Source: Gp13-AA77 sp035946735 (GTDB lineage: Bacteria > Acidobacteriota > Terriglobia > UBA7540). Taken from it: a DNA stretch of 64,000 nt. The stretch covers positions 1 through 64,000 of the forward strand of contig DASYYZ010000089.1 of the NCBI GenBank assembly GCA_035946735.1, read 5' to 3'. The position numbers and the translations under genes were made by a program. The notes beneath the pieces are model-generated. The model made no database searches. It was not told where the DNA came from and was given only the letters and a program-made list of their open reading frames with translations. The first letter of the stretch is position 1. Each line of letters begins with the position of its first letter. Shown in pieces: positions 7,265 to 14,815 of the stretch.

Positions 7265-9787
7265 TTATTGCTGGAACTCGACGCTCTTCTGAGCAAGCCC
7301 GTCAGCGGGGACTTTGACGGTCCCCTGCCTGGTGACCTTCCCCAGTGTAACTTGCCATTGATGCTCTCCAGCGGGAAGCGTGGCGCTCACTGGACTCCTG
7401 CCCAGACTCTTGCCGTCGATCAACACATCCGCCCCCGCCGGAACCGTGTCAATTTCCAGCATCCCGCTGGGTACCGAAAGCTGCAGATAGGCGTTAGCGG
7501 AGCCGCCTGCGGTCACATTGAATTCACGCAGAACGGTTCCGTAGCCATCCTTGATAAGAGTTACGCGGTGAGCCCCGGTCGGCAGAGCCGAGAAAACATG
7601 GGGAGTGACTTCGCCGGTATCCCGGCCATCAATTAGGATTCCGGCCCCGTCGACGTTCGCAGACACCGCCAGCTCGCCGGCCCCCTGAATCGTAGAAACA
7701 GCCTGCCGACCGGCTTCAGATTGAGCAGCCCGCTTGATCTGTTGTGGAGGCGGTTCGCGCCGCGGACTCTCGGTCTGCGAAGGCTTGTTGGCAGTCACTT
7801 GGGCGGCACGTGCGACCACTCCCGGGGAGGCATCTTCGGGAAGTTTCGACAGTGCCAGGCTGATCTGCTGTTCCTGGGAGCCTGACACCTCGACCTTCAC
7901 GTCGGAGGGCGCTGCATAACCCGTGGGCGGCCGCGCTCTCACCAAGTAGCTTCCTGCTGATAGACCCTCAAAGCGAAAGCCCCCATCCTCCGCGGAATGC
8001 AAGCCGAGTGTGCGCCCCGAGGCATCGCTGGCTTCGACGCTCACGCCGCCAAGGGATGTGCCGGAGATGCCGGTCACGTGGCCTGAAATCGCCCCGAGGC
8101 TCGCCGCCTGGGCAACTGCCGTAGTGGCCGTCGCCCTGGCGCTCCGAGCGTTTGGAGCCCCGGTCTTGAGCCAAACCATGTAGGCTACGCTACCCAGCGC
8201 CGCAATCAGGGCTCCGGCAGCCACCAGCGTCAAGGCGCGGCTGCCGAACCGTCGTGAACGCTGTCCGGCGTTTGAACCGGCAATGTCCCGAGACCCGGCT
8301 TCCGATCCCCGTTCGCCCGCTGCAAGAACCAGGGTGGGCGGCTGCGGAGAAGCTTCGCGCGCATGGACTTTATCTTGGCCAGTCGCCTTCACCCGAACTC
8401 GGTCTGCTCCTGCCTGAAGGTCAGGATGGCCGTGTGCCCGCCCAGATCGCCCGGACAGCGAGGCGCGTTTTCCCCGATCGGCGCGCTCGGCCCGGATCTT
8501 CTCGATCAGGAGAGCGGCCTCGATCTGGTTGGAGTCGATCTGAAGAGTCTCGTGGGCTTCCGACTCCGCCACGGTGAGATCGCCCGCGCTCAACGCTCGC
8601 TTGGCGGCATCCAGCCTTCTTCGCACGTCCTCCGCCTTGGCCAGCGCCGCGCGAGCCCTAAAAAGAAGGTCACGGGCTTCGCCGTGATGAGAGTCAAGCC
8701 GCAGAATCTCCTCGAAGGCTTGACTAGCCTCAAGGTACTTGCCCTGTTCCATCCAACGGTGCCCTTCGTTGAGGCACTCTTGGATCCGAGGCGGGTTCCT
8801 CAGACTCTTCAATTCCGCCTGGGCCTTGGCCATCAGGCTTTTGGCGGCCGCGTCGCTGCTATCAAGCTCGAGGGCGCTCCGCAGCGCTTCTTCGGCACGC
8901 GCAAAATCGCCTTGCTTTAGCAACCCCTGCCCCTGTTTCACCAGCGAGTCCACTACCTCACGCTGGGCCTTTCGGGCCAGAGGCTCAAGGTCAAGAGCCA
9001 GGTCTTCGAGGGTCTGGAATCGGTCTTCGCGATCTTTACGCAGGCATCGCCGCACGGCATCGTCAAGCGCCGCCGGGATTCCGGGGATGATCTGCGTGAG
9101 CGGGGTGGGCTCGCCGGACGCAATCTTGAACATGATCGACGTCACATTCGCGCCCTCAAACGCCTTGCGATAAGAGAGGAGTTCATACATCACCGCACCG
9201 ACGGCAAAAACGTCGGCGCGCGCGTCCACAGTCTCACCGCGGAGCTGCTCGGGAGCCATGTAGCTCACGGTACCCAGAATCATTCCGTTTGAGGTCATTC
9301 CTGTGTCGGCTAGATGTACGATCCCGAAGTCCACCACCTTCACGGCACCGTCTGGCTTCACGAGGATGTTGGCGGGCTTGACGTCGCGGTGCACTATGCC
9401 GTGTTGATGCGCGTACCCCAAGCCGCGGCAAATCTGCACCATGATCGTCAACTTGGTAGCCAGAGGAAGCGGAACCTGACGAGCGATGACCTTCTGAAGA
9501 CTCTCGCCCTCTACAAACTCCATAGCGATATAGGGGAGACCGTCCGATTCGCCCAGATCGTGGATGATAACGATGTTAGGATGTTGCAATCGGCCGGCGG
9601 ACTGGGCTTCGCGATAGAAACGCTTCAGGAGGTCTGTATCGGAGAGCAGACCAGGCATTACCGTTTTCAGGGCAACAAGCCGACCAATAAGGGGGTCCCG
9701 AGCCTTGTAGACTACTCCCATGGCCCCGCGGCCTATTTCTCCAACGATTTCGTATTTTCCAAATCTTCTTACGCTGTCCTGCTGCAC
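7265..9787 (-). CDS. Transmembrane serine/threonine protein kinase with TPR-like and PEGA domains
   Basis: This 840-aa Hanks-type kinase has a cytoplasmic N-terminal catalytic domain (about residues 10-270). The glycine loop is GEIGRGAMGVVYKA, the ATP lysine is K41 in VALK, the catalytic loop is HRDVKPAN (133-140), and the metal-binding DFG is at 153-155. A TPR/coiled-coil stretch (about 270-440) and a low-complexity linker precede one membrane helix near residues 520-540 (ALTLVAAGALIAALGSVAYM). Outside the membrane lie a carboxypeptidase-regulatory-like beta domain (about 565-640) and two PEGA repeats (about 705-840). This architecture suggests an envelope sensor, but the signal and targets are unknown. 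Confidence 0.9.
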   Translation of the reverse strand: MQQDSVRRFGKYEIVGEIGRGAMGVVYKARDPLIGRLVALKTVMPGLLSDTDLLKRFYREAQSAGRLQHPNIVIIHDLGESDGLPYIAMEFVEGESLQKVIARQVPLPLATKLTIMVQICRGLGYAHQHGIVHRDVKPANILVKPDGAVKVVDFGIVHLADTGMTSNGMILGTVSYMAPEQLRGETVDARADVFAVGAVMYELLSYRKAFEGANVTSIMFKIASGEPTPLTQIIPGIPAALDDAVRRCLRKDREDRFQTLEDLALDLEPLARKAQREVVDSLVKQGQGLLKQGDFARAEEALRSALELDSSDAAAKSLMAKAQAELKSLRNPPRIQECLNEGHRWMEQGKYLEASQAFEEILRLDSHHGEARDLLFRARAALAKAEDVRRRLDAAKRALSAGDLTVAESEAHETLQIDSNQIEAALLIEKIRAERADRGKRASLSGRSGRAHGHPDLQAGADRVRVKATGQDKVHAREASPQPPTLVLAAGERGSEAGSRDIAGSNAGQRSRRFGSRALTLVAAGALIAALGSVAYMVWLKTGAPNARSARATATTAVAQAASLGAISGHVTGISGTSLGGVSVEASDASGRTLGLHSAEDGGFRFEGLSAGSYLVRARPPTGYAAPSDVKVEVSGSQEQQISLALSKLPEDASPGVVARAAQVTANKPSQTESPRREPPPQQIKRAAQSEAGRQAVSTIQGAGELAVSANVDGAGILIDGRDTGEVTPHVFSALPTGAHRVTLIKDGYGTVLREFNVTAGGSANAYLQLSVPSGMLEIDTVPAGADVLIDGKSLGRSPVSATLPAGEHQWQVTLGKVTRQGTVKVPADGLAQKSVEFQQ

Positions 9788-9995
9788 GCGTTTAACTTTC
9801 CAACGGGGCCGCCGCGATTGTCTTCGATTTATGAGAGCGGTTTGGTTGTCTTCACCTGGCCTCTGAATCTTCCGCCTGCCAATTAGCTTATTGATGAGCG
9901 GAGAGATAATCGCAGCGGACGATCTTCCTATCCACCTCAGATCTCAGACCACGCCCAGATCATAAGGTAAGCCATTCAGAAATACAATCCTCGCA

Positions 9996-10808
9996 CTAAA
10001 CGATTCCTGTTCGCCTGAAGTATTCTTCCACCCGCCCCAAATCCTCTTCGGTATCGACGCCGATGGTGTCTTCAGTAGTCTCGACGACGGTAATCGGGAT
10101 GCCATTCTCAAGAAATCGCAGTTGCTCCAGGTGTTCAATTTCCTCGAGGGGCGTGCGAGGTAGCGATCGGAACTGGCGCAACGCTTGGACGGTATATGCG
10201 TAGAACCCGAGGTGCTTGTAGCACCGAGTCCGGCCCGTGCTTTCACGGTCGTAGGGCACCGGTGCCCGGGAGAAGTAAAGCGCGCGATCCTGCAAGTTGG
10301 TGACAACTTTGACCGCGTTGGGGTCTCTCGCCGCTTCGGAGCTGATCGCAACCTTTAGCGTCGAAACGTGCACTTCATTCGAATCCCGCTTGGCGTCGTC
10401 GCCCGTGCCAGGAGGCAGCCGCCAAGGCGCGTGGCGAAATGGTCGCAACAGTAAATCGACGTGGTGTTCTGTGACCATCGGTTCGTCACCTTGGATATTC
10501 ACGAAGATATCGGGGATATTGCCCATCAAGCTCTCTTGGTCCATCACTTCGATGAGCCTGTTCGTTCCCGAAATGTGCTGAGCCGAGGTTCTTACCACAG
10601 GAATTCCTTGCTCGCCGCAGTAGGCCAAGATCGGATCGGAATCGGTAGCGACCGTAAGGCGGTCAAGCAGGTTGCTCCTGCGCGATCTCTCGTAGACCCA
10701 GGAGACCATCGGCCGACCGCAAATAGGTCGAAGCGGCTTGCCAGGCAGTCGCGTGGACTCCATCCGAACTGGAATCACGCCGAAAATTTGTGGTCGTTTT
10801 GAATGCAT
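9996..10808 (-). CDS. kdsB: 3-deoxy-manno-octulosonate cytidylyltransferase
   Basis: This 270-aa enzyme activates Kdo with CTP to give CMP-Kdo for lipopolysaccharide core synthesis. The N-terminal nucleotide-binding motif is VIPVRMESTRLPGKPL (about residues 11-26). TVATDSDPI and HISGTNRLIEV follow (about 52-90), then the metal/substrate motif VNIQGDEP (about 103-110). The C-terminal DTIGVDTEEDL is also typical. Length fits the family. It is the last clear host gene before the phage cluster. Related CMP-sugar synthetases are possible, but the KdsB pattern is good. Confidence 0.87.
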   Translation of the reverse strand: MHSKRPQIFGVIPVRMESTRLPGKPLRPICGRPMVSWVYERSRRSNLLDRLTVATDSDPILAYCGEQGIPVVRTSAQHISGTNRLIEVMDQESLMGNIPDIFVNIQGDEPMVTEHHVDLLLRPFRHAPWRLPPGTGDDAKRDSNEVHVSTLKVAISSEAARDPNAVKVVTNLQDRALYFSRAPVPYDRESTGRTRCYKHLGFYAYTVQALRQFRSLPRTPLEEIEHLEQLRFLENGIPITVVETTEDTIGVDTEEDLGRVEEYFRRTGIV

Positions 10809-11199
10809 GACTTAGGGTTCCAGGGAGTCAAGTAACTCCTGTCTGCCGTACTCGGACAATGAGCCTCTGTATAGAGCGACATAAGTGCAGCGGCAAAACC
10901 TGAGGTGAAGACAACCTTGGAACCACGAACCGCCGGCGATGTGAAAAAATTTCACAATCATCCTACCGGGGGTGCGAGGTAATTGTCCAGTTCTATACAA
11001 TCATCTGATTATAAAGACTTAAATAAATCGTCCCGGTTGTCTCAGCCGTCCCCACCGTCCCGATCTGTGTTGTTACTCTCTATTTATGTAAGTTGTGTAA
11101 ATAGAGCTCAAAGCGCTGGTTCGGCTCGGGCAACCTCCCGACGGGGAAAGGCCATTTGAGGCGGGTTCATGTCGATTCAAAATATCAGCGAGGTAGGTC
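10809..11199. other. AT-rich spacer at the left edge of the phage cluster
   Basis: This 391-bp stretch without a gene separates kdsB (-) from the first phage gene (+). It is more AT-rich than its surroundings from about 11000. It holds the dyad at 11078-11106 and probably the promoter of the long phage operon. No attachment core or integrase is visible. Confidence 0.5.
11078..11106. promoter_or_regulatory. Inverted repeat, candidate operator for the phage operon
   Basis: CTCTATTTA (11078-11086) and TAAATAGAG (11098-11106) form a perfect 9-bp dyad around an 11-nt spacer. No T-run follows and the arms are AT-rich, so an operator is more likely than a terminator. It sits about 95 bp before the first gene of the structural operon. 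Confidence 0.4.
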
Positions 11200-11556
11200 G
11201 TGGTGCCGCAAGATATTGAACGCTACCTCGTGTTATGGGGTCCCGGAATTCTGATTCTGATCGTCCTGTCGTATGGATTCATGAGGCTCGCGTACCACTG
11301 GATCGACCGGGCCGCTGAGATCAAGCGTTCCCAGATGGACGGCGCGTTCCACATCGCGCGCGACTACGTGGATCAGTTGGCGGGTGCAGCCCAGTCGCAG
11401 GCTGAAGCTCTTTCCCGTCTGGCAGGAGCCGTGGAACACCGCGGCTCGCTCGAGAGTTACGAGCACCGGGAGATGTTGATCTCGCTCAAGGCGCTGGACC
11501 GGAATGTGAATGAACTGCTGGGACCGGAGCGGGCGACAGCGAAGGCCGGCGATTGA
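11200..11556 (+). CDS. Small membrane-anchored phage protein
   Basis: This 118-aa protein has one N-terminal membrane helix (about residues 13-33, GPGILILIVLSYGFMRLAY) followed by a helical, coiled-coil-prone tail. Its size and layout resemble the DUF2730/Mu gp25 proteins found just upstream of the terminase genes in Mu-like phages, but no diagnostic motif lets me be certain. It begins with tandem GTG codons. Its stop overlaps the next open frame. Confidence 0.6.
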   Translation: MVPQDIERYLVLWGPGILILIVLSYGFMRLAYHWIDRAAEIKRSQMDGAFHIARDYVDQLAGAAQSQAEALSRLAGAVEHRGSLESYEHREMLISLKALDRNVNELLGPERATAKAGD

Positions 11557-11633
11557 GTTGTGGCGCCGGCGGACCGGCATTCGCGAACGGACTGGACTGG
11601 CAGGCTGAGACTCGCAGGGGAAGGATCGCGGAA

Positions 11634-11975
11634 ATGAGCACGTCGCCTCACCAGAACGACACTTCGCAGCGCCAAAAGGAATTGGTGCGCGGCAAGATGC
11701 TCTCTTATCTCAAGCTGATCTATCCTCAGACGGCAACGCTGCAACTTCTGCAGGCAGAGATGGACTACTTCGGCTACCCGATCCCAATCGATGAGCTCAG
11801 CTTTCATGTGGCCTATCTCGCGGAGAAGGGACTGGCGCAAGTTGAGGGCGCGCGCGGGCCTTACGTTCAGCGTAACGCGAACCGGGTGAAGATCACGGCG
11901 CACGGAATCGACTACCTCGACGGCCGCTTGCCGCTCGACGAAGGCGTTTATCTCGAGCCCAGGAGGGAAATGTGA
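11634..11975 (+). CDS. Small winged-helix-like phage protein (paralogue 1 of 3)
   Basis: This 113-aa protein has helix, helix and beta-hairpin character: LQAEMDYFGYPIPIDELSFHVAYLAEKGLAQVE, given here by position as residues about 42-74. It is paralogous to the products at 13259 and 17746, which share the pattern of an ELR/AEM helix, a FHV-YLA recognition-like helix and a DLxxGR tail. The start at ATG 11634 is preferred over an upstream TTG because AGGGGAAGG lies at a good distance. A DNA-binding or packaging-adaptor role is possible but not shown. Confidence 0.65.
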   Translation: MSTSPHQNDTSQRQKELVRGKMLSYLKLIYPQTATLQLLQAEMDYFGYPIPIDELSFHVAYLAEKGLAQVEGARGPYVQRNANRVKITAHGIDYLDGRLPLDEGVYLEPRREM

Positions 11976-12349
11976 AGAGCAGTTTTCAGCCTCCGGCTGG
12001 CAGTTTAGTTCGCAGTCGTCAACTGGCAGCGATGGGTGGATCGTCGTTTGTGGATCGCTCATCGACCTTTGGTTCCGACTCGGGATCGCTAATTACGAAT
12101 TACGAACTACCGTCGACTGAACTTAACAGTGCGTTGAAAAACGCCTGGGCATGTGGCGAAAGGGCATGGCTTGAGCCGTGCCGTCCGCGAACTGCCCAAT
12201 GTTTTCAATAGTTCCTGGAGGGCGCCGTTGCGGCGGGGCCGGAAAAGCCCCGCCCTGACGAGGCCCGACGAATCGTCTTTCAACGCACTGTTAAAGCTGA
12301 TGACTGAGAACTGACGCCTCGAAAACTGAGGCCGGGTCAAGAGTTATCG
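11976..12349. other. Spacer containing a MITE-like element and short repeats
   Basis: This 374-bp gap between phage genes encodes no supported protein. It contains AATTACGAATTACGAACTAC-like short repeats (about 12091-12110) and the 172-bp element at 12123-12294. Confidence 0.6.
12123..12294. repeat. 172-bp MITE-like element with 17-bp perfect terminal inverted repeats
   Basis: TTAACAGTGCGTTGAAA at 12123-12139 is repeated as its exact reverse complement at 12278-12294. An internal hairpin is formed by GGCGGGGC (12232-12239) and GCCCCGCC (12247-12254). It encodes nothing. A fragment of the right end recurs near 16505-16531 (GGCCCGATGAGTCGT then TTTCAACGC). No clear target-site duplication was found. 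Confidence 0.7.
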
Positions 12350-13054
12350 GTGATGAGAAGGACGGGCAAAACGGTGCCGGAGACAAACCAAACGGCGACA
12401 AACCTAGCGGATGCGCCCGCCGTGCCAGTCTTGGTTCGGCGCGGACCGGTCCCGGTGGAGATCAAGGCCCTGGCCCAGCAGATGCTTGCAGAAGGAGCCT
12501 CACCGGAGGAAGTGGTGGAAACGGCGCGCGCCAGAGGCTCGGAACGCATCACCGAAGCTACGGTGAAGCGCTGGCTCGGCCGCTACCCCAAGCTGCGGGA
12601 GCGAGCCCGGCAACGGCAGATCGAGGCCGTCAGCCTTCTCGAAAGGCGGCTGGCCCAGGGCCGGAACCCCGCGAAAGCGCAACTGGCCGAAGCGGCGCGC
12701 TTTGCCGGCCTCGCCATGCCGCCCGGCGCCCGATCGCGGCTTGATGTGCCGAGGCTGGTCGAGCTGCATGCCTCGATGTGGGATAGTTTGCAACGCGAGA
12801 ACATTGCGCTCAAGCAGCGCGCGCTCGAACTGGAAGCCCAGAAGGAGTCGATTTCGCGACGCATCGATGCCGTCAGGACGGTCGTCGACCGTATGCGGTG
12901 GCAGGCAGTGCAAGAGCAGTTGGACCAGCTCTGGGATGTTGTCAGTGAAATGGGCGCGCCCGAAAGGCTGGCGCGCCCCCTCGCGGATACTCTGCGCAAT
13001 TTGTACCGCGCTGCGGGACGGCCGAAGAAGGCCGACGACGGTGGGCAAGACTAG
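12350..13054 (+). CDS. Terminase small subunit-like DNA-binding protein
   Basis: This 234-aa protein sits where Mu-like phages carry gp27 (DUF3486). The N-terminal third (about residues 30-80) has helix-turn-helix character, with PVEIKALAQQMLAEGASPEE then TEATVKRWLGRYP, as in terminase small subunits that recognise packaging sites. The C-terminal half is strongly helical with long heptad-like stretches, fitting oligomerisation. GTG 12350 and ATG 12353 are adjacent possible starts with no strong ribosome site. Assignment is by position and fold features. Confidence 0.62.
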   Translation: MMRRTGKTVPETNQTATNLADAPAVPVLVRRGPVPVEIKALAQQMLAEGASPEEVVETARARGSERITEATVKRWLGRYPKLRERARQRQIEAVSLLERRLAQGRNPAKAQLAEAARFAGLAMPPGARSRLDVPRLVELHASMWDSLQRENIALKQRALELEAQKESISRRIDAVRTVVDRMRWQAVQEQLDQLWDVVSEMGAPERLARPLADTLRNLYRAAGRPKKADDGGQD

Positions 13055-13059
13055 GAGCC

Positions 13060-13204
13060 AGCAGTGGGCAGTCTCAGTTGTCAGTTTTCAGTCGTCAGTT
13101 ATCGCTGGTTGGCAGTTCGGCGTTCGTGCTCCTCGAACACCGTTGGTCCATGATGGGTCGACCAATCTGTTCGCATCCGCCGCGAACGTGGCGACTGAAA
13201 ACTG
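13060..13204. repeat. CAGTT-type short repeats with inverted arms
   Basis: The 204-bp spacer between phage genes starts with CAGTTGTCAGTTTTCAGTCG-type near-tandem units. CAGTTTTCAGTCG (13082-13094) recurs as its exact reverse complement at 13192-13204, so the spacer can fold as a large hairpin. Similar words occur at 16441-16460 and 28225-28275. Confidence 0.6.
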
Positions 13205-13258
13205 ATTGCTGCGAACTGCGGGCTGAACCCCGAAAGCCGGGAACCGGAAGGAAACACC

Positions 13259-13567
13259 ATGGCTGAGATCACGAAAGACGTCTCGCGGGAATTTGAACGC
13301 GGCGTGATGGTGAAGTTGCTGGTGAGCTGGGGACTGGAATGGATGCCCTTCCATGAGCTTCGCGTGCAGATGATGACGCGTCTCGGCCACAGCGTGGCTG
13401 AGAACGATCTGAAGTTTCAGCTCAACTACCTCGGCCAGGCCGGATACGCCGAGAGCAAGACTTTGCGCGCCGGCCGGGCCGATTTCGAGCTGGCGGTGGT
13501 CCGCGCCACGCCCAAGGCCGTGGACCTGGTGGAAGGCCGGGCAGCCGATCAGGGAATCGCCCTTTAG
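13259..13567 (+). CDS. Small winged-helix-like phage protein (paralogue 2 of 3)
   Basis: This 102-aa protein is closely related to the product at 17746. Shared features include RGVMVKLL/RGVILMIL, an ELRVQ helix, a Y-L-x-x-x-GY turn, and RATPKAVDLxxGR near the C-terminus (about residues 83-95). The predicted fold is a compact winged helix. A good ribosome site (GGAAGGAAA) precedes ATG 13259. No function is known. Three copies inside one structural operon is unusual. Confidence 0.68.
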   Translation: MAEITKDVSREFERGVMVKLLVSWGLEWMPFHELRVQMMTRLGHSVAENDLKFQLNYLGQAGYAESKTLRAGRADFELAVVRATPKAVDLVEGRAADQGIAL

Positions 13568-13735
13568 GTTGAGAGATTGACGGTTCCTGAATTCACGATT
13601 CGAACCGATCGGCGCGACTCGGGAGTCGGCAATTGGGTTCGAAGCTCGAAATTCGAGATTCACATTCGTTGCTCGTGGCAATGGACGGCCAACCACGAGC
13701 GACTAACAACGGACAAAGGACCGAGGGTAGAGGAA

Positions 13736-14131
13736 GTGTTGCTGCCGCGAACCCATCATGTACTGCCGGTAGCGGGCTTGACGGAACCGGAGCCCCAGGA
13801 TCTGGTTTCAGCGTCCGTGCCGTTGGCCACGCCCGAGCAGGCGGCCCAGAAGATGACGAACCCATGGATTCTGCTCAAGATGAAGGCGCTCGGCGAGCTC
13901 CTTCCGGAGGCAGGGCTCAAGCTCGAACAGTTGATTGATGGCGGCCACATGCCGCGCGAGATCTCGTTGTTCCTGCTTCAGGATCATCACGTGAGGCTTT
14001 CGGAACTGGAAGTTGCGCGTTACAGCGCCTGGCTGCCCCGCATCCGTCGCGACGCCGTCCGAAAAAAGGAAGAGGAATCCGAGCGGCTGGTGCAGGAAGC
14101 CAAGAAGCGGATGAAGAGGCCACGACAATGA
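13736..14131 (+). CDS. Phage protein of unknown function between terminase genes
   Basis: This 131-aa, mostly helical protein has a basic C-terminus rich in Lys/Arg/Glu (about residues 100-131). The frame is open from 13577, but that upstream part is made of ACGAGCGACTAACAACGG-type repeats. GTG 13736 with GAGGGTAGAGG just before it is therefore the better start. It overlaps the next gene by ATGA (14128-14131), showing coupling. A packaging-accessory role is only suggested by position. Confidence 0.55.
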   Translation: MLLPRTHHVLPVAGLTEPEPQDLVSASVPLATPEQAAQKMTNPWILLKMKALGELLPEAGLKLEQLIDGGHMPREISLFLLQDHHVRLSELEVARYSAWLPRIRRDAVRKKEEESERLVQEAKKRMKRPRQ

Positions 14132-14721
14132 GGCGACGCAGCCCCAAGACCCAGATCGAGCTTCCCTCCTCGACGGACCCGAACGATCGAATCAGGAAAG
14201 ATCCTGCTCCTGCGGGAAACTCCGCGCAGGACGGCGAGGAAGTGGAATTGCCGGACGGCTACAGCTATACCTCAGACGATCCTTTGCACGGAAAGATCAC
14301 CACCAGACTGAAGGAGATCGTGGCCAGGATTTTCGATGATGCGCGGCAAGACCCGGAGGGCGAGGCCAATCAGATGGTGCGCGCGATGCTGCTGAATCAG
14401 GTAGCAAACATGCAACCGAAGTCCTACCAGGGCAACCCGGGGATGCTGCTTGCCGAAGAACGGCGCCGGGGAGCTGAGCACGAGCGGCAGGCGGAACTGG
14501 ACACTCACAATTTTCGGATTCTGACGCTGCGAGCGAAGGATTTGGAGCACAAGGTCAGAGAAAAAGAGCAACAGATCGCCAAGACTCAACGGGAATTGGA
14601 GCGCGCCCAGGAAGCCCTGGAGCACGGGCAGCCCATAGACGCGCGAGCCGTCTACCGGCGGATCTCGGAGATTGTCGGGTTGCGCGCCCCGTCCGAGGCA
14701 GGGCAGCAGGCGACGCAGTAG
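14128..14721 (+). CDS. Coiled-coil phage protein upstream of terminase
   Basis: This 197-aa protein has a disordered, charged N-terminus (about residues 1-45) and a long coiled coil (about 115-175, rich in E, K, Q and R heptads). It is coupled to the preceding gene by a 4-bp overlap and lies just before the large terminase. I do not recognise the family. Confidence 0.58.
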   Translation: MRRRSPKTQIELPSSTDPNDRIRKDPAPAGNSAQDGEEVELPDGYSYTSDDPLHGKITTRLKEIVARIFDDARQDPEGEANQMVRAMLLNQVANMQPKSYQGNPGMLLAEERRRGAEHERQAELDTHNFRILTLRAKDLEHKVREKEQQIAKTQRELERAQEALEHGQPIDARAVYRRISEIVGLRAPSEAGQQATQ

Positions 14722-14815
14722 GCACCACGGAGCCGCAGGCAGCCAGCAGTAAGCTGCCGGGAGTTGCGAGTAGCCAATCACGAGTGGGGCGAGAGCAGCC
14801 GGGCAGCGGGAGATC

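Noticed and set aside
13060..13204. CRISPR array in the repeat-rich spacer
   Set aside because: Repeats are 6-10 bp, degenerate and without regular unique spacers, and no cas gene is present anywhere in the window.
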